Notes under the pieces: generated by a model | The model's input: the letters and a program-made list of their open reading frames with translations, nothing else | Told to the model about the DNA's origin: nothing | Database searches by the model: none | Shown here: positions 1 through 12,139 of the stretch, in pieces | Layout of the letters: each line of letters starts with the position of its first letter | Position numbering within the stretch: the stretch's first letter is position 1 | From: Locusta migratoria | Taxonomy: Eukaryota > Arthropoda > Insecta > Orthoptera > Acrididae | Direction: 5' to 3' | DNA: 64,000 bases | Assembly: GCA_026315105.1 (NCBI GenBank) | Contig: CM048755.1 | Location: 760,201,301 to 760,265,300, forward strand | Made by a program: the position numbers and the translations under genes

Positions 1-443
1 AACATTTTGAGGTCGTGTGGCCTTCCGTTTGTAGGTCGCACAGTGAAAAAGATAGCAATATACTCCAGAGAAGATATGATTGGTCTATTGGGAGACGCAT
101 CACTACGACCGACGGCTGTATTTATGACATTTTCCAAAGCGACGTCTGCTTGTGCGCCGTTCAGAGATACGTATAATAACCGAGGGCCCCATACAGATAC
201 AACGTGTCGTGGACAGATCGATCTGCGCCGCACCTCATGTTACCCGCAACGTTAATGAGTATTTTGGAGTACATCCCACATACGGTAAGCAAAATAAAGC
301 TTACATACGGTGTTATATAAAGCAAAATGTTATCGTGCTATTTTAGACTGTAGTATTTTTGTACCTCTAATAGTAGTAGTATGCTCATTGTGATTAATAT
401 TACGTAAGTTATTAGACACAGTCATCGATGCATATTTCTCTAG
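1..443. other. unannotated flank, no recognisable feature
   Basis: There is no convincing coding frame, repeat or RNA gene here. The short open frames have no recognisable domain and their composition is AT-rich like the rest of the window. Confidence 0.5.
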
Positions 444-454
444 GACAAATAAGA

Positions 455-649
455 TGTTCAAATGTTTGTAAAGCTTATGGGACTTAACTACGGGGTCATC
501 AGTCCCTAAACTTACAAACTACTTATGAACTACTTACGAACTAGGACGGCACAAATATCCATGCCCAAGGGGGGATTCGAACCCCCGACCGTAGTGACCG
601 TGCTGACCGTGACTGGAGCGCCTCAGTCACCTCGGCCACCGCGGCCGGC
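455..649 (-). mobile_element. tRNA-headed SINE, family A, full length
   Basis: Read on the minus strand, this starts with a tRNA-like head (GCCGGCCGCGGTGGCCGAGG, B box GGGTTCGAATCC). A body follows (GGCATGGATATTTGTGCCGTCC, in parts), then the shared 3' end ACAAACATTTGAACA. The 11-bp target duplication GACAAATAAGA is at 444-454 and 650-660, so the boundaries are exact. It is non-coding and depends on a LINE for movement. Confidence 0.93.
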
Positions 650-660
650 GACAAATAAGA

Positions 661-1981
661 GCTGTTGCAGATATTGATGTATTGACCTCTTTGGCACCGA
701 GGACTCTGGAATAATGAAAATGTTATCGATTTAAGCTGTACCTACACCAACAGCTATATGGAAACTATTTCGAAAGTGGGTTGTCTCTACAGACATATCT
801 TAAATACAGTTGATGTAAATATGTATTTCATTAGCGGGTTTATGCGTAGATATTTCATCAATGACTCACTGCCAATAGACATAATCTATATTACTGTGTT
901 CCTGTAAATCCACATCACCTCCAGGTGCACTGGATTTAAAGGTTTGGCATTCTAGGAGATCACATCTTGGACCAGTTTCTTAGGCTCCCGGACTACTGTT
1001 CAGCTATATTTGCAATTCAAACAGAATAAGCTGAATATAAAAGCTAGAGCAATCCAGAAGATATCCCACTTCAGTTAGCTGTGAGACACTGGTTTCAGCG
1101 GCACCACCCCGTTATTGTAAATGTATTAGGGACTATCTCAACAATGAGATCCCAAGCGGTGGATACGATCATAGTGATTGCATCCGATCGTCTGATTGAA
1201 CGGCCTGGGGATATATCAGCCAGTGAGTAGATGTGTTTTGCCGATCCCGGGATAAGCCACAGGCCCCTGGCAGGTCCATCCAGCCACCAAATTAATTGTG
1301 AGCAACTTAACGACCCCACCACCAGTCCTACAGATTGCCACCTCCAGGCCATCCCACATCACCCCCAATTAATTTTATTAAAGATGCATTTCAGTTTAAT
1401 TGTGACAACCTGTGTTTTTGCATCAACAATTAGAACATTCCATTTTCTCGGAATCGGTACATACATTTTAAGTAACATAATACATTGAACCTCAAGTATA
1501 ACTCGAAATTTTGCAGGTAAATATAGATACAGCATAAAAAATTTGGTGTTATGCTATGGGGTGGTGTACTCTACGTGTTGTATATTAATCGACAATTGTT
1601 TAAAAACAATTCTAAACAAACATTTAGGACTTCCAAAAAGAAACAAAGAAGGAAACATTGTTCTGTCTGTTTGCCCCACAACGTGAGTAGGCAAAATAAA
1701 TATATCTATTCGCATAGACGATGCATACAACAGTCATGGAACATGTTTTAAAAAACAGTGCACGTTAGATAATAAATGGAACGGAACGGTAACAATCGCC
1801 ACATACATGTGTGTGTGTCCATCTTAACAAACACTCTAGACATATAACTCAATTGCCTTACACAATTTCTCTCGATAGACACCACGGAAACAGTATGAAC
1901 GATCTAGAGAAGAAGTTGGTTTTAAAAATAAAAACGCCAAACAGTAATGTGAATACAACTCGATCTCCAATGCGATCGCAA
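661..1981. other. no recognisable feature
   Basis: Low-complexity to AT-rich sequence with short overlapping frames. No transposon domain, RNA gene or tandem array could be recognised. Confidence 0.4.
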
Positions 1982-1992
1982 ACACAGTGTTC

Positions 1993-2175
1993 GTTAAGCT
2001 TAAGGGACTTAACTGCGGAGTCATCAGTCCCTAAACTTACAAACTACTTATGAACTACTTACGAACTAGGACGGCACAAATATCCATGCCCGAGGGGGGA
2101 TTCGAACCCCGCGACCGTAGTGGGCGTGCTGACCGTGACTGGAGCGCCTCAGTCTCCTCGGCTACCGCGGCCAGT
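1993..2175 (-). mobile_element. tRNA-headed SINE, family A
   Basis: Same head, body and tail as the copy at 455-649. The 11-bp target duplication ACACAGTGTTC occurs at 1982-1992 and 2176-2186. The head is slightly decayed: the B-box region reads GATTCGAACCCCGCG with an extra base when viewed on the plus strand. Confidence 0.92.
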
Positions 2176-2337
2176 ACACAGTGTTCTCTCGGCAAGCTAC
2201 GTAAAACAATTCTTACAGTCCTATCTATAAACATATGCTAAATGATTATGATATTTTGTTTTAAGTTTTATTGTTTTAAGTATTCTCTCTCCATGCTCTT
2301 CGTTTAGACTACGCACACAACAGCAGACAGATGTGTT

Positions 2338-2537
2338 GCCGACTGCGGTGGCCGAGGGGACTGAGGCGCTCCAGTCACGGTCTGCACGGCCACTACGGTC
2401 GGGGATTCGAATCCCCCCTCGGGCATGGATATTTGTGCCGTCCTTAGCATTAGTTAGTTCATAAGTAGTTTGTAAGTTTAGGGACTGATGACCCCGTAGT
2501 TAAGTCCCATAAGCTATACAAACATTTGAACATTTTT
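2338..2537 (+). mobile_element. tRNA-headed SINE, family A
   Basis: Complete head (GCCGACTGCGGTGGCCGAGG), body and ACAAACATTTGAACATTT tail. I could not find a convincing target duplication, although both flanks are rich in ACAACA. Confidence 0.9.
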
Positions 2538-3200
2538 GAGTAACACAACAACAACAGCGGAAGACATATTGTTTATAAAAAAAAGTTCGAATTTACTGGC
2601 GGAAATAGCTAAAATCGGCAAGGACATCTTATGATGCAAGCCCAAAGTATGCATAAAAACTATAGATTGCAGCTTGCACACACGACATTTCAGCGAACAT
2701 GGCGAAAGCCACTCTGTCACTAAAACGCCGTTATACCTGGAAGGAATGCGTCTAAATTTAGATCTACAACCGATGTTATCAGTCCTCCTGGCTGGACCCA
2801 GACAGACTAACCGCTCTCTCTCATACTAGCCGTACTTTATGGTCGCACTTAAAGCTATCAAGTACCTAAATTTAATACTTTCTCTATATACCGACCACGA
2901 CCTGTTACAATGCAGAATTCTTCTCGAAATGTACCAAGTCTTTACGATGTTTCCTTAGATCGATTCTATTTCATCCTTCCAACCAATATTTTGACAGGTA
3001 AGTTTTCGAACTACATGTCATCCTGTAATTCACCACTTTTATGGTTTTAATATTCAGTTCTGTGCCTTCCGGCAATTCTTGTAGACAACAGAATTCTGGT
3101 AGATTAATTTTACCTCTCATTTCCTCCTTTATAACTTGAATGCTAAAGCAGTACACATCTTGCGTATACCTATCTTGCTCAAACTAAACATAGCAAAAGG

Positions 3201-3202
<2 letters not shown>
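2538..3202. other. no recognisable feature
   Basis: AT-rich spacer between a SINE and the (CT)n tract. Nothing recognisable on either strand. Confidence 0.4.

Positions 3203-3265
<63 letters not shown>
3203..3265. repeat. (CT)n microsatellite
   Basis: About 30 uninterrupted CT dinucleotides. The poly-Ser/Leu frame across it is an artefact of the repeat. Confidence 0.97.
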
Positions 3266-3268
<3 letters not shown>

Positions 3269-4531
3269 GACCATACACTGTTACAATATTAAACATTGCA
3301 GATTATTTTAGAAATGCTTCAAGCCTTCACAACATTTCACTGACATGTCAAAATTGCAAATACTGATAATCAAGCACCCCAGAAGACAATTTAAATTTTT
3401 TCTTTCTCTACGTTTAAACAAAACTAAACCACATTGTACAATTGTATTTCTTTGGAGAGTCAAAAAATGCATGAAATAAATTAAGATCATCAGTTTACCG
3501 ATTTCCGACCGTCTACACTAAAACTTTTTTTTCTTTTCGAAAGCACTGACCTAACGACATTCTTTTTCGAAATGACACTCGCCATTACAGCAACCACGGA
3601 ACCGAGAGGACATAACAGTAGTACTTTACCTGCCCGATAGCTCGGATACGGCAGATTTTCAGTTCTGTCGAGCAAGACCGATCAGCCCTTTACCCAAAAT
3701 ATAGACAGAGGGATACAAAAATTTCTTACTCTAAACACAAATCAAGCTCATTTCCTGTGTTAACTAAGATTTTATTTTTTCAATCCACTAAACCAAACTT
3801 GTATTTTTTTTTAAATTGATAATTACAAGTAGATGTCTAATGCAAAAGAAGATGTCTAATCTATAAACTAGGATGCTAACCTACACACCACAACACCTGA
3901 TCGTTAAAAGAACATGGTGTGTCTACGCCTATTTTGGTTGCAATACAAATGCGTATGTGCAACTTGATGATCGCAAACGCTTCTATCGCACCCAAATGAG
4001 AGACTCGGTCATCACAATGCAAGAAAACGCGACAGGCCTCCGGCAGATACGCATACATCGACCATCATATTTCTACACGTTTTTTTGATTACAATGCAAA
4101 CGCAATGCACCAATCAACGAACCCTTAAGTACACTAAATAGGCCGCAAACATCCTATTGGACAGAGGAGTTCGCTCGATTTACGGGCACACCAATCAATT
4201 TTCGCTGTTCTTACTAACCCAGCCAAAAATTTGGAAAACATAACACAACAACTGTTCTCTAAGAAATTTGTTAGCGGAGACCAGACAGATGGGACTGACA
4301 CACTGTATAGGGCTGCACTTTGAAAATATTGGCTATCCTCGTTTAGACACTATTTTAGAGAGTAAAAACTACGATCTAGTCCGTAAGTGTATATTTTAGC
4401 CTCCAGTCTGGTAATGCCATGTTCTCGACCAAACGAAGAAGTAAAAGTATCCTGTAAACACCTGTCACAACACTTTATAAAATCGATAAGGTGAATAGCG
4501 GTAATTTTATTGGCACCAGAACTCGTGATTC

Positions 4532-4533
<2 letters not shown>
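3266..4533. other. no recognisable feature
   Basis: Single-copy-looking AT-rich sequence. Its short open frames lack any recognisable motif. Confidence 0.4.

Positions 4534-4534
<1 letters not shown>

Positions 4535-4592
<58 letters not shown>
4535..4592. repeat. (AT)n microsatellite
   Basis: About 29 perfect AT dinucleotides flanked by non-repetitive DNA. The tract is self-complementary and could extrude a cruciform. Confidence 0.97.
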
Positions 4593-4594
<2 letters not shown>

Positions 4595-6035
4595 CTCGGC
4601 AATTCGACGTCATCCACATTGAACAATCCATTCCACATGCCCTATCAATGTCCACAGTCACGTTTCTGTTCCCTACATAGCTTCCTTTCAGGCGAAAGTC
4701 ATGGGTGAATACTAGTATTCTCTTATTTCCAGTTTGTTAAAAATTCTTTCGAAATCTAGTGGGACGACCAATTCCAGGAGACAGAAGTAACCTACACGAA
4801 GCTGTTGTAGTACAGACGGGAACACCTCCATTACAACATCTAGTTCAACATCGGCCATCCCCACTTTACAAGGTATAGCCACAGGATTTGCATAAACCCT
4901 GGAGATGTTTTCCACTGCCTCCCTGTCCGTTTCTCACCAGCATTCTACGTGATGTCTCAAAGCTGCCTCCAGGTAGGAGAAATTGTAACTTCGCCTTGTC
5001 TCCATGGCTTGCAATGACGAACTTGTACGAATTTACTACGCATGTATAAGTTAAAAGATCAGCAATAATTTACCATCGCAATCATCTACGCTACACAAAT
5101 GACACCAGTTAAGTAAACACCACTAACACACGATCAGAAACTTAATACTTTATAACATACACAGCGCAAAGTTTTTTACAATCACATGAACATAATCCTA
5201 AATCGAATTATTTAGAGATCTATCGCAACACAACATCATCCACCACTGGAAACAGACACTAAATCGCATATTTTAGAGTATTTCAAACACTTTTTACTTA
5301 AATTCTGTCCCAACTAGCCTGCGACACTATATAAGCGCTTGTAACAACAGCCGTCTCCAACCAAGCGACTGAACTACAGCTGTGATTAGAACAAACGGAT
5401 CTAGCCATCCTAGCTCTTTTTTTACTAAAGTTCTAAACTAACTAGCATGCGACAATCTCGGTATCTCTGTGTCGTCGGTGGATCCCTCTCAAGCGTGTAA
5501 CCAATAGATCATGCATCTCTCTGCATTTCATACTCCACCAGACTCTGTATCTGAAATGTTTTCTATCAGTCACTAGACCACATACATCAGACATTTAATA
5601 GTCTCTCTATCACAAATAGTCATATTCCAGCTTCTAACAAATCAATACTCCCGATAAACATCTGTAACACACCCAATTACACCATAAAAATGACTGACGC
5701 GCACAGAAAAGCTAACAAGGGATGATCCAATCAACACCAAGCTCTTTTTCTTATAGATATCTAATCCTTACAACCAACAAAACAAAATAGTCTACACCAT
5801 TTCAAACTAATAAACACCAGAAAAAATGTATCGACTGCCAAGAGCACTCCTTTAGAGACTAAAAAACAATTAAACTTCCCAACGAAGGTAACTATCCAGC
5901 TTTAAATCATCTAACTTTTAACTAGAGGGTTCCACTACACTACCGAGAGGACTCCATTTGTAAACATCACAAAAGACAAGATAAATACACGAAAACCCTA
6001 ACACACAACCTACACTAAATACGCCCATGCCCTGC
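4593..6035. other. no gene; weak diverged duplication
   Basis: No coding frame is supported. Two similar stretches near 5290-5330 and 5418-5460 (TTTTTACT...ACTAGC(C/A)TGCGACA) suggest an old short duplication. A TATA-like CTATATAAGCGC lies near 5328, with no associated gene. Confidence 0.3.
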
Positions 6036-6038
6036 TTA

Positions 6039-8000
6039 AGGTGGGTTGTCCAAGACGCGGCTGTTAACTGCGATTGCGGCTCGGCCCCCCTCCCTTTTCC
6101 AGCCGTGGCAGATGGCGGCGAGTCGGCAGCACGACGGCAGCCGCTGTCGTTTACCAAGATGCGGCTCCTGTTCGGCGACTCGGGAAATTCATGACGAAAA
6201 TAAAATTTCCGATTTTCTTCCTGTAAAAAATACTGCTTGTTAAGGAAGCAAAGCTACATCAGTTCCCACATTTAGTTTTTCGTTACAGATTCTCGTTTTC
6301 CTTTAAAAAATTAAAAAGCGCTACTTTCAGTTGTGCGTGTTTTTTCACTTTTTATTACATCTCTGTCGAGTTTGAGGAAACTACGGCGCAAAAAAATTTG
6401 GCTTTTGCATATCTTGTAGTATCATACCCCAGCTTGATAACGAAGTGTCTATTTTCTCAAAATTCCTCATAGTTATTCAGATACTTAATTTTCAACTAAC
6501 CTATTGCATTAAACTTGAAGTGTTTACATCGAAAAATGTAGTCGCTGGCTACTTTGCGTATGGTTCATTTTAGGTCATACATTGTTGCGGATGAAATGAA
6601 GCCAATAATTTGAAATTATTTTTAAAGTTGAAATCAGGACGATACCTGTCTCCGTTTTAGAGATATTGGCTCGTATATCTACGGTACGGGAGCGTCGCGA
6701 CTAGCGCGCCATTTCTCTCCATGTGCAACCTGAATTGTGCGGAGGTAACAATCATCACATCTTATAAGCAGTTGAAGATGTTGAACCCTTTTTTTTAAAT
6801 GATAGCCTGGGAAGGAATTCATGTTTTATACAATCATTAATACTCAAAGCTTTTCTTATCTACAGGTATACAGAAATAACTATAGTTTTTTTTACGAAGA
6901 AACGAGGTATTAATTAAACAGTATTTAATATTATGGATGTTTATTTCCGTCTATTGCAACTAAATGAAAGGGGTCTTGCTTCTTTATTTGTGAGCCATCA
7001 TCAATGGCAGTTTTTTAGTGTTAATTCTATGTGCGACTTCATGAAGCTATGTGTGGATTCTCCAAAGGGATGAAAGTTTTGGTTCTTTAATTCATCAGGC
7101 TTTTTTTTTTCATTTTAACTGATTGGATTCACCTTCTGTATTGCCTTTCAAATAAGTCCCAGTGTTGGAAACGTACAGTTGAATTTTTTTCCAAGGGAGA
7201 TCAAAAATAGCAAACACATAACAAAGATTTTTCTGCAGCTTGTTAAATGTATCAACAATAGTTGTAAGACTGTTCGCTGTTTTGTTACAATTTATTTCAT
7301 TCTGACCGGTTTCTGTCCTAAACCATCTTCCAGCGAATATGGAAAACAAAAAGATTTTAAAATATCGGAGATGTCATCCATACCGTATACGAGCCATTTG
7401 AATCTAAATGGTACACCACAACATTTATCTTTGTTCATATAAACTAAGATAATTTTTGCGGCGCGCCACAAAACGGACTGTATTGGTATGAATCAAATTA
7501 TTGAAAATATTACATTAACGTTGTCATGCATTTCCTTACACCTGTGGGATCACCTAAACAAACAAAAAAATTGTTACCACCGGTCACATTTTTTATTTCC
7601 AAAACCCTAGAGGCCAATACAGCTCCTTTTCCAACCTTCATTTCTTTTTTATTTCTCCGAATATTTTCAGTCTACTCTTATATATGTCACTAAATTGCCA
7701 TGAAATCTAAATCTGTTCAACATACAAAGGCATTAGGTTAATGGCGAGACGAGCACATCTTTTGAGTGGTTCATATCCGTTTTTGTTCGGTCCGCTTGGC
7801 TCGACATCTTTGTGCCGCTGCCTTGAGTCGTCCGACTCCCATCGCAACACTGCTCACTGGTGCAGTCCTGCGATTGTCGCCGCGTCAGCCGCGCGCCGCA
7901 CTCCAAACTGAAAGTGCGCATGCGCGAGCAGCCAGCCTCTGACGTCACGAGCCGATCCATCGCAGCCGCAGGCAGCAATCGCGCCTTGGACAACCCACCT
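6039..8000. mobile_element. TIR-flanked DNA transposon, non-autonomous, family unassigned
   Basis: The left end reads AGGTGGGTTGTCCAAGACGC and the reverse complement of the right end reads AGGTGGGTTGTCCAAGGCGC, so the first 20 bases match at 19 positions. Both ends are flanked by TTA (6036-6038 and 8001-8003), which looks like a 3-bp target duplication. An imperfect TTAA reading is also possible. The outer 150-250 bp at both ends are GC- and CpG-rich and the interior is AT-rich. No transposase frame is recognisable inside. A 3-bp TWA duplication would fit PIF/Harbinger and TTAA would fit piggyBac; the evidence does not decide. Confidence 0.72.
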
Positions 8001-8034
8001 TTAGAGTGAGTTTTATATAAAAGTGGAATAAATT

Positions 8035-8226
8035 TTCAAATGTTTGTTAAGCTTATGGGACTTAACTACGGGGTTATCAGTCCCTAAACGTACAAACTAC
8101 TTATCAACAACCTTATACTAAAGACGGCACAAATATCCGTGCCCGAGGGGGATTCGAACCCCCGACCGTAGTGGCCGTGCAGACCGTGACTGGAGCGCCT
8201 CAGTCTCCTCGGCCACCGCCGCCGGC
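8035..8226 (-). mobile_element. tRNA-headed SINE, family A
   Basis: Complete head, B box and tail on the minus strand. It sits just outside the right end of the 6.0-8.0 kb TIR element. No clear target duplication was seen. Confidence 0.9.
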
Positions 8227-8298
8227 TGAAAGTGACGACCGCGCGTCTCAATGCATGTCTAGAGTGAGGAGAATCGCCACCTTCTCTGTATACTCTAG

Positions 8299-8750
8299 GT
8301 GGTAATTGTCCAAATCACCTTATTTGCTGCCTCCCCATTTGACTGGTTAACGTTTCCCGTTGTTCCTGTGAGGTGCCTGCCACAATTCTTACAGACTGTA
8401 CCCCTTGTTGTCTGCGAAAGGATGTTGCTCCAACACAAAGGCGAACCGGCCCACTTGGATGTTAATGTTAACAGACACCTGAGCTAATCGTGGTCCTTGG
8501 ATTGGAAAGGGAGATCCTGTACAATGACCAGCGCGTTCGCCGAATCTTACAACTCTGGATTTGATCAAGTCGTTGGTGCAGGAAACCCCAGTAGAAACGG
8601 ATGAAGACATGCTTGATGGTGTCCAAGATGCCGGTCTCATGGTACAACAGAAACAGGGAGCTTTGCGACAGTGCGGTTGAACAACATACGCCGTTACCAT
8701 GCATGTATTGAGACTGGCGATCGTCGCATTGAAGCAATGAACTAAGCTGC
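8299..8750 (+). pseudogene. Tc1/mariner (IS630-like) transposase C-terminal remnant
   Basis: Several plus-strand frames carry collinear pieces of a DDE transposase. MLLQHKGEPAHLDVNVNRHL corresponds to the family's QHDGAPAHF block, with the catalytic Asp replaced by Lys here. SLVQETPVETDEDML follows, then a C-terminal block RRYHACIETGDRR. Frameshifts separate the pieces and the N-terminal DNA-binding region is missing. The family assignment rests on recalled motifs and is reasonably firm. The remnant leads into a terminal repeat at 8875-8891. Confidence 0.7.
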
Positions 8751-8849
8751 CGTTATGGAGTGCACTCCGCGTATGCCCATAACTCAATAAATATGCGTTT
8801 CGAATAATCGGTTTCGTATCTAAATATAAATGGTCGTCGAACTATTATC

Positions 8850-8892
8850 ACCTGGATCAGCTTGACCCAAAAAGATTTCAGACACCCTGTAT
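8850..8892 (-). repeat. Tc1-like terminal inverted repeat (one end)
   Basis: Read from the minus strand it begins TACAGGGTGTCTGAAATC, the form typical of arthropod IS630/Tc1 ends. It lies just beyond the transposase remnant. The matching left end was not found, so the element is truncated. Confidence 0.6.
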
Positions 8893-9015
8893 AAACTGGT
8901 AAAAGAATTGCCTTGAACCACACACTGGCTGACCGGTACACCATATCAACGTTTGCTGATCCACCAATACATACAAAGTGTGTGTGCAAAACAAACAAAC
9001 AAATAAATAAATAAA

Positions 9016-9016
<1 letters not shown>

Positions 9017-9069
<53 letters not shown>

Positions 9070-9090
9070 TGTGAGAGAGAGAGAGAGTAT
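9017..9090. repeat. (GT)n(GA)n compound microsatellite
   Basis: About 25 GT units pass into GAGTGTGAGAGAGAGAGAG. The His/Thr-rich frame on the minus strand is an artefact. Confidence 0.96.
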
Positions 9091-9249
9091 GACGCCACAC
9101 AGTCAGGGCTAGGAATACATCATTTCCATTAAAAAACCAATAAATATCTTATTTCCCAATAATGGGTAACTAAAATTACACGTAAGAAATATGTATTAAG
9201 CGACAAGAACGCACGGGAATCGCTATGCACCCTAAGGTGCCTTATCTGT

Positions 9250-9345
9250 GGGTGTTGTTCTTAGCATATGTTAAAGTAGTTTGTAAGTCTAGGGATCGAT
9301 GACAACAGGTCTTTGGTCCCTTAGCTTTACAAACATTTGAAATTT
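9250..9345 (+). mobile_element. SINE 3' remnant
   Basis: Only the shared SINE 3' part remains (GTAGTTTGTAAGTCTAGGGATCGATGA and a TTTACAAACATTTGAAAT end, in parts). The tRNA-like head is lost. Confidence 0.75.
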
Positions 9346-11922
9346 CACAGCAGAACTGAGAAGATAATAAAAATTATATACAACTAATAAAAAGAACTCC
9401 AGCATGCAGTGTCAATTTAAGGAGCGTTTACGACTATCACGTTGCAATATAAATGGAGGCTGTTTGGGGACTACGGATTAAATCCCCGTGTGGTCTCCCT
9501 CTTTAAGAATATCAGTAGTTTTCCTGTATCATTGTAGTTTCATGTGTTAATAGCCCCTCACTTTTTCCTAGCTCAAGAACAAACACTTTCTCTCTAAATA
9601 TATTAACGTTCATGGGATATTTAACTTCAGGCTTCCATTTTGACAAGATTAAATATAAAATTGCTGATACGTAGCTTATTTTGTGATATTAACGCACTTG
9701 TAACAAGAAGATAGTTGTCTATTTAAGTATGACACACAAAATGAAGTGGCTGTTGACAGGCGATCATCTGGAGAATTAGTGGGTCGCCTCGTCTGAATGA
9801 CGACAACAGCTTTCATTAATGCCACTTTGCCGACCAGGAAGCAAAATAAATTACCTCTTTTTTCTTTTTATTTCTTGTTTTTTTTTGGCCTTTATGAGAC
9901 ACATTGGCCTACAAATCCTTTTAAGATATGTCTTTACAACCAGAATTTTCTTCTATTATTTTAGTGCTCAGTGAATCGTTTAGTATTTTTGCATCTTTAT
10001 CACTTCACTGAGACCGTTCTGTAAAATCTATTACGTTACATTTATTACACTATTGTGTTAATTATTTTTAACTGACGTCGAAAGTCACGTGAGTTACTAG
10101 GGCGCTGATACTAATGCACTAAATAATGCCGAAATGAGGTTTTCTTTAGAGTACCGGTAAACTGTGTTGAAGTCATATTGGAAGTGCAAAACCGTCAGAA
10201 AGGTACAGCTACAATGGCCACTAATATATTTAGCATCTTCCGTTTTCGGGCTAAATTATTGTAAAAGCCGACTGTACTCTTGGCTGGTGCATAATTAGAT
10301 CTCAGTATGATCGCGAATGCCCAGCTGCCATTTGTGTGGTCTTGAAACACTAGACACCATCACTACAGGAATGTGATATTTTTTCATGAGAAAGTTAGCT
10401 TTGGTGACTAGGTGTAGGGGGTAGTTTGAAGCCTCTCGCTGGAAAGTACAACGAGAACGCCTAGAATCGAAGGATTCACTGTAGCAAATATTTGAAGTAG
10501 CGAGTTACGGGATGCTGTAATTTGCAGGAAAAGTTCTCATGTGAGAGGAGCAATTCGACCTGAACGGTAAGTAAGTAGTGTACATGTTGCCGCTCCCTTT
10601 GTCTGCCATCATGGGATTTGATTGGGCTGTTCTTCTTTGAAAGTACCGAATTGGTAGGAAATATCTCCGTATGCTTCAAACATTGATTTTTCTTGCCATT
10701 CTAGAGCTATTTCCAGACGAGTAGTTTCACAATAACAGGATGCTGTCCTCACTACCATCGACGTTCAAGACATCTCGTGCGATACCCTGCCTGTGTGACT
10801 GATATGTAGAAGAGATGTTTCTGAGTACTCATCGTGGTTATTCAACTAAAAAATAAAAGTGCTGCGAGAGTACTTGTGTTAAACCCGTCTATTTAATTAC
10901 CACGTAACCTAATAATTATTCTTGTTTTATGACTTCCTTGGGGCCACATTTCAATTTAAATTCTTAATTATTGTCCATTTCGTCCCATACTCGTTCATAC
11001 TTTTCCTATGCTTCTTATTCCTGTCTTCGGATCACTTTGTACGTTTTCTTTTCCCTCTTCACTTTGTCTCCAGATTTAAAATTTCTTTCCCAATTTCTTT
11101 CTTTCTCTCCCACTAATTCATCATTCTTGTTTTACACTTTTACACGTGTTTCCTAACCTCATAAGTTAAATATATTTTCCGTCAGACAGTTGAAAATTTC
11201 CTTGGAGAGTCTACCGTCGTCCATTCTGTAAAAATCCTCTGTTCTGATTTTCTGATATATGATCTTTATTATGATTAATTTGGTTGTTAAATATCACATT
11301 TTTGGGGCCGTAATAGTTATGATTTGTAATCGCACTTTTAATGTGTTTAATTTGCAGATAGCGATTTAAAATGTTCATATTTTACCCCAACCTATCTTCG
11401 TAAAAAGAACCATTTCATTTGGCATATTGAAGACTTAAGGCACTTGTTCAGTGCCCATTATCCATCATAGCAAGCGATGGCGAGTTTAGTGTCCAACTAG
11501 AGAATAAAATATCGTAATGACGAAAATAACCTGTGTCCCACAATAGTGCCACATCTTTCTCATAATAAAGGTACGATTATAACGGCAATATTGTTAGTAC
11601 TGTTATACTTCACACCCAGTAATCGTATATTTTGAACATTATTAAGGGTCGATGCAAACAATTTATTTTCCATAAATATATTTTTCTCGGTCTACAAAGT
11701 TTAATAATGTTGTGTATAAATTATAGATTGACATCAGCATAACAAATACCTTTTATATATTAAAATGTTTTACTATGCCCTCGCAAGTATCTTTCCAGAC
11801 ACTTCTTTTAAAGCTGTAATAGACAAAAAATGTCCACTATTGCAATTAAAAAGTTGGAATGAGTTGGCCACATACAAGAAAGACTGGGTGGTACACTTAG
11901 TCGCTTGCTAAAGGAGAAGAAA
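9346..11922. other. no recognisable feature
   Basis: About 2.6 kb of AT-rich sequence without recognisable coding, RNA or repeat structure. The region around 10920-11150 is pyrimidine-rich, giving hydrophobic frames that I do not accept as genes. Confidence 0.4.
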
Positions 11923-11933
11923 GGTAAGAGAAT

Positions 11934-12128
11934 GCCGGCCGCGGTGGCCGAGGTGACTGAGGCGCTGCAGTCACGGTCAGCACGGCCTTTACGGTCGGGG
12001 GTTCGAATCCCACCTCGGGCATGGATATTTGTGCCGTCCTAGTTTGTAAGTAGTTCATAAGTAGTTTGTAAGTTTAGGGACTGATGACCCCGTAGTTAAG
12101 TCCCATAAGCTTAACAAACATTTGATTT
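11934..12128 (+). mobile_element. tRNA-headed SINE, family A, full length
   Basis: This intact-looking copy runs from GCCGGCCGCGGTGGCCGAGG to CTTAACAAACATTTGATT. The 11-bp target duplication GGTAAGAGAAT is at 11923-11933 and 12129-12139. It is a good reference copy for the family. Confidence 0.94.
11945..12010 (+). promoter_or_regulatory. internal RNA polymerase III promoter of the SINE (A and B boxes)
   Basis: An A-box-like TGGCCGAGGTG at 11945-11955 and a B-box GGTTCGAATCC at 12000-12010 sit about 50 bp apart, as in tRNA genes with a long variable arm (Leu/Ser type). Transcription from these boxes is inferred. Confidence 0.7.
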
Positions 12129-12139
12129 GGTAAGAGAAT

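Noticed and set aside
3136..3366. Open frame across the (CT)n tract
   Set aside because: The codons are mostly the Ser/Leu translation of a microsatellite.
4350..4661. 103-codon minus-strand frame with Ile/Tyr repeats
   Set aside because: It is produced by the (AT)n microsatellite; there is no domain on either side.
7110..7442. Overlapping frames of 79-87 codons inside the 6.0-8.0 kb element
   Set aside because: No transposase or other motif; they lie on opposite strands of the same AT-rich segment.
8753..9100. 115-codon minus-strand frame rich in Thr/His
   Set aside because: It is driven by the (GT)n repeat.
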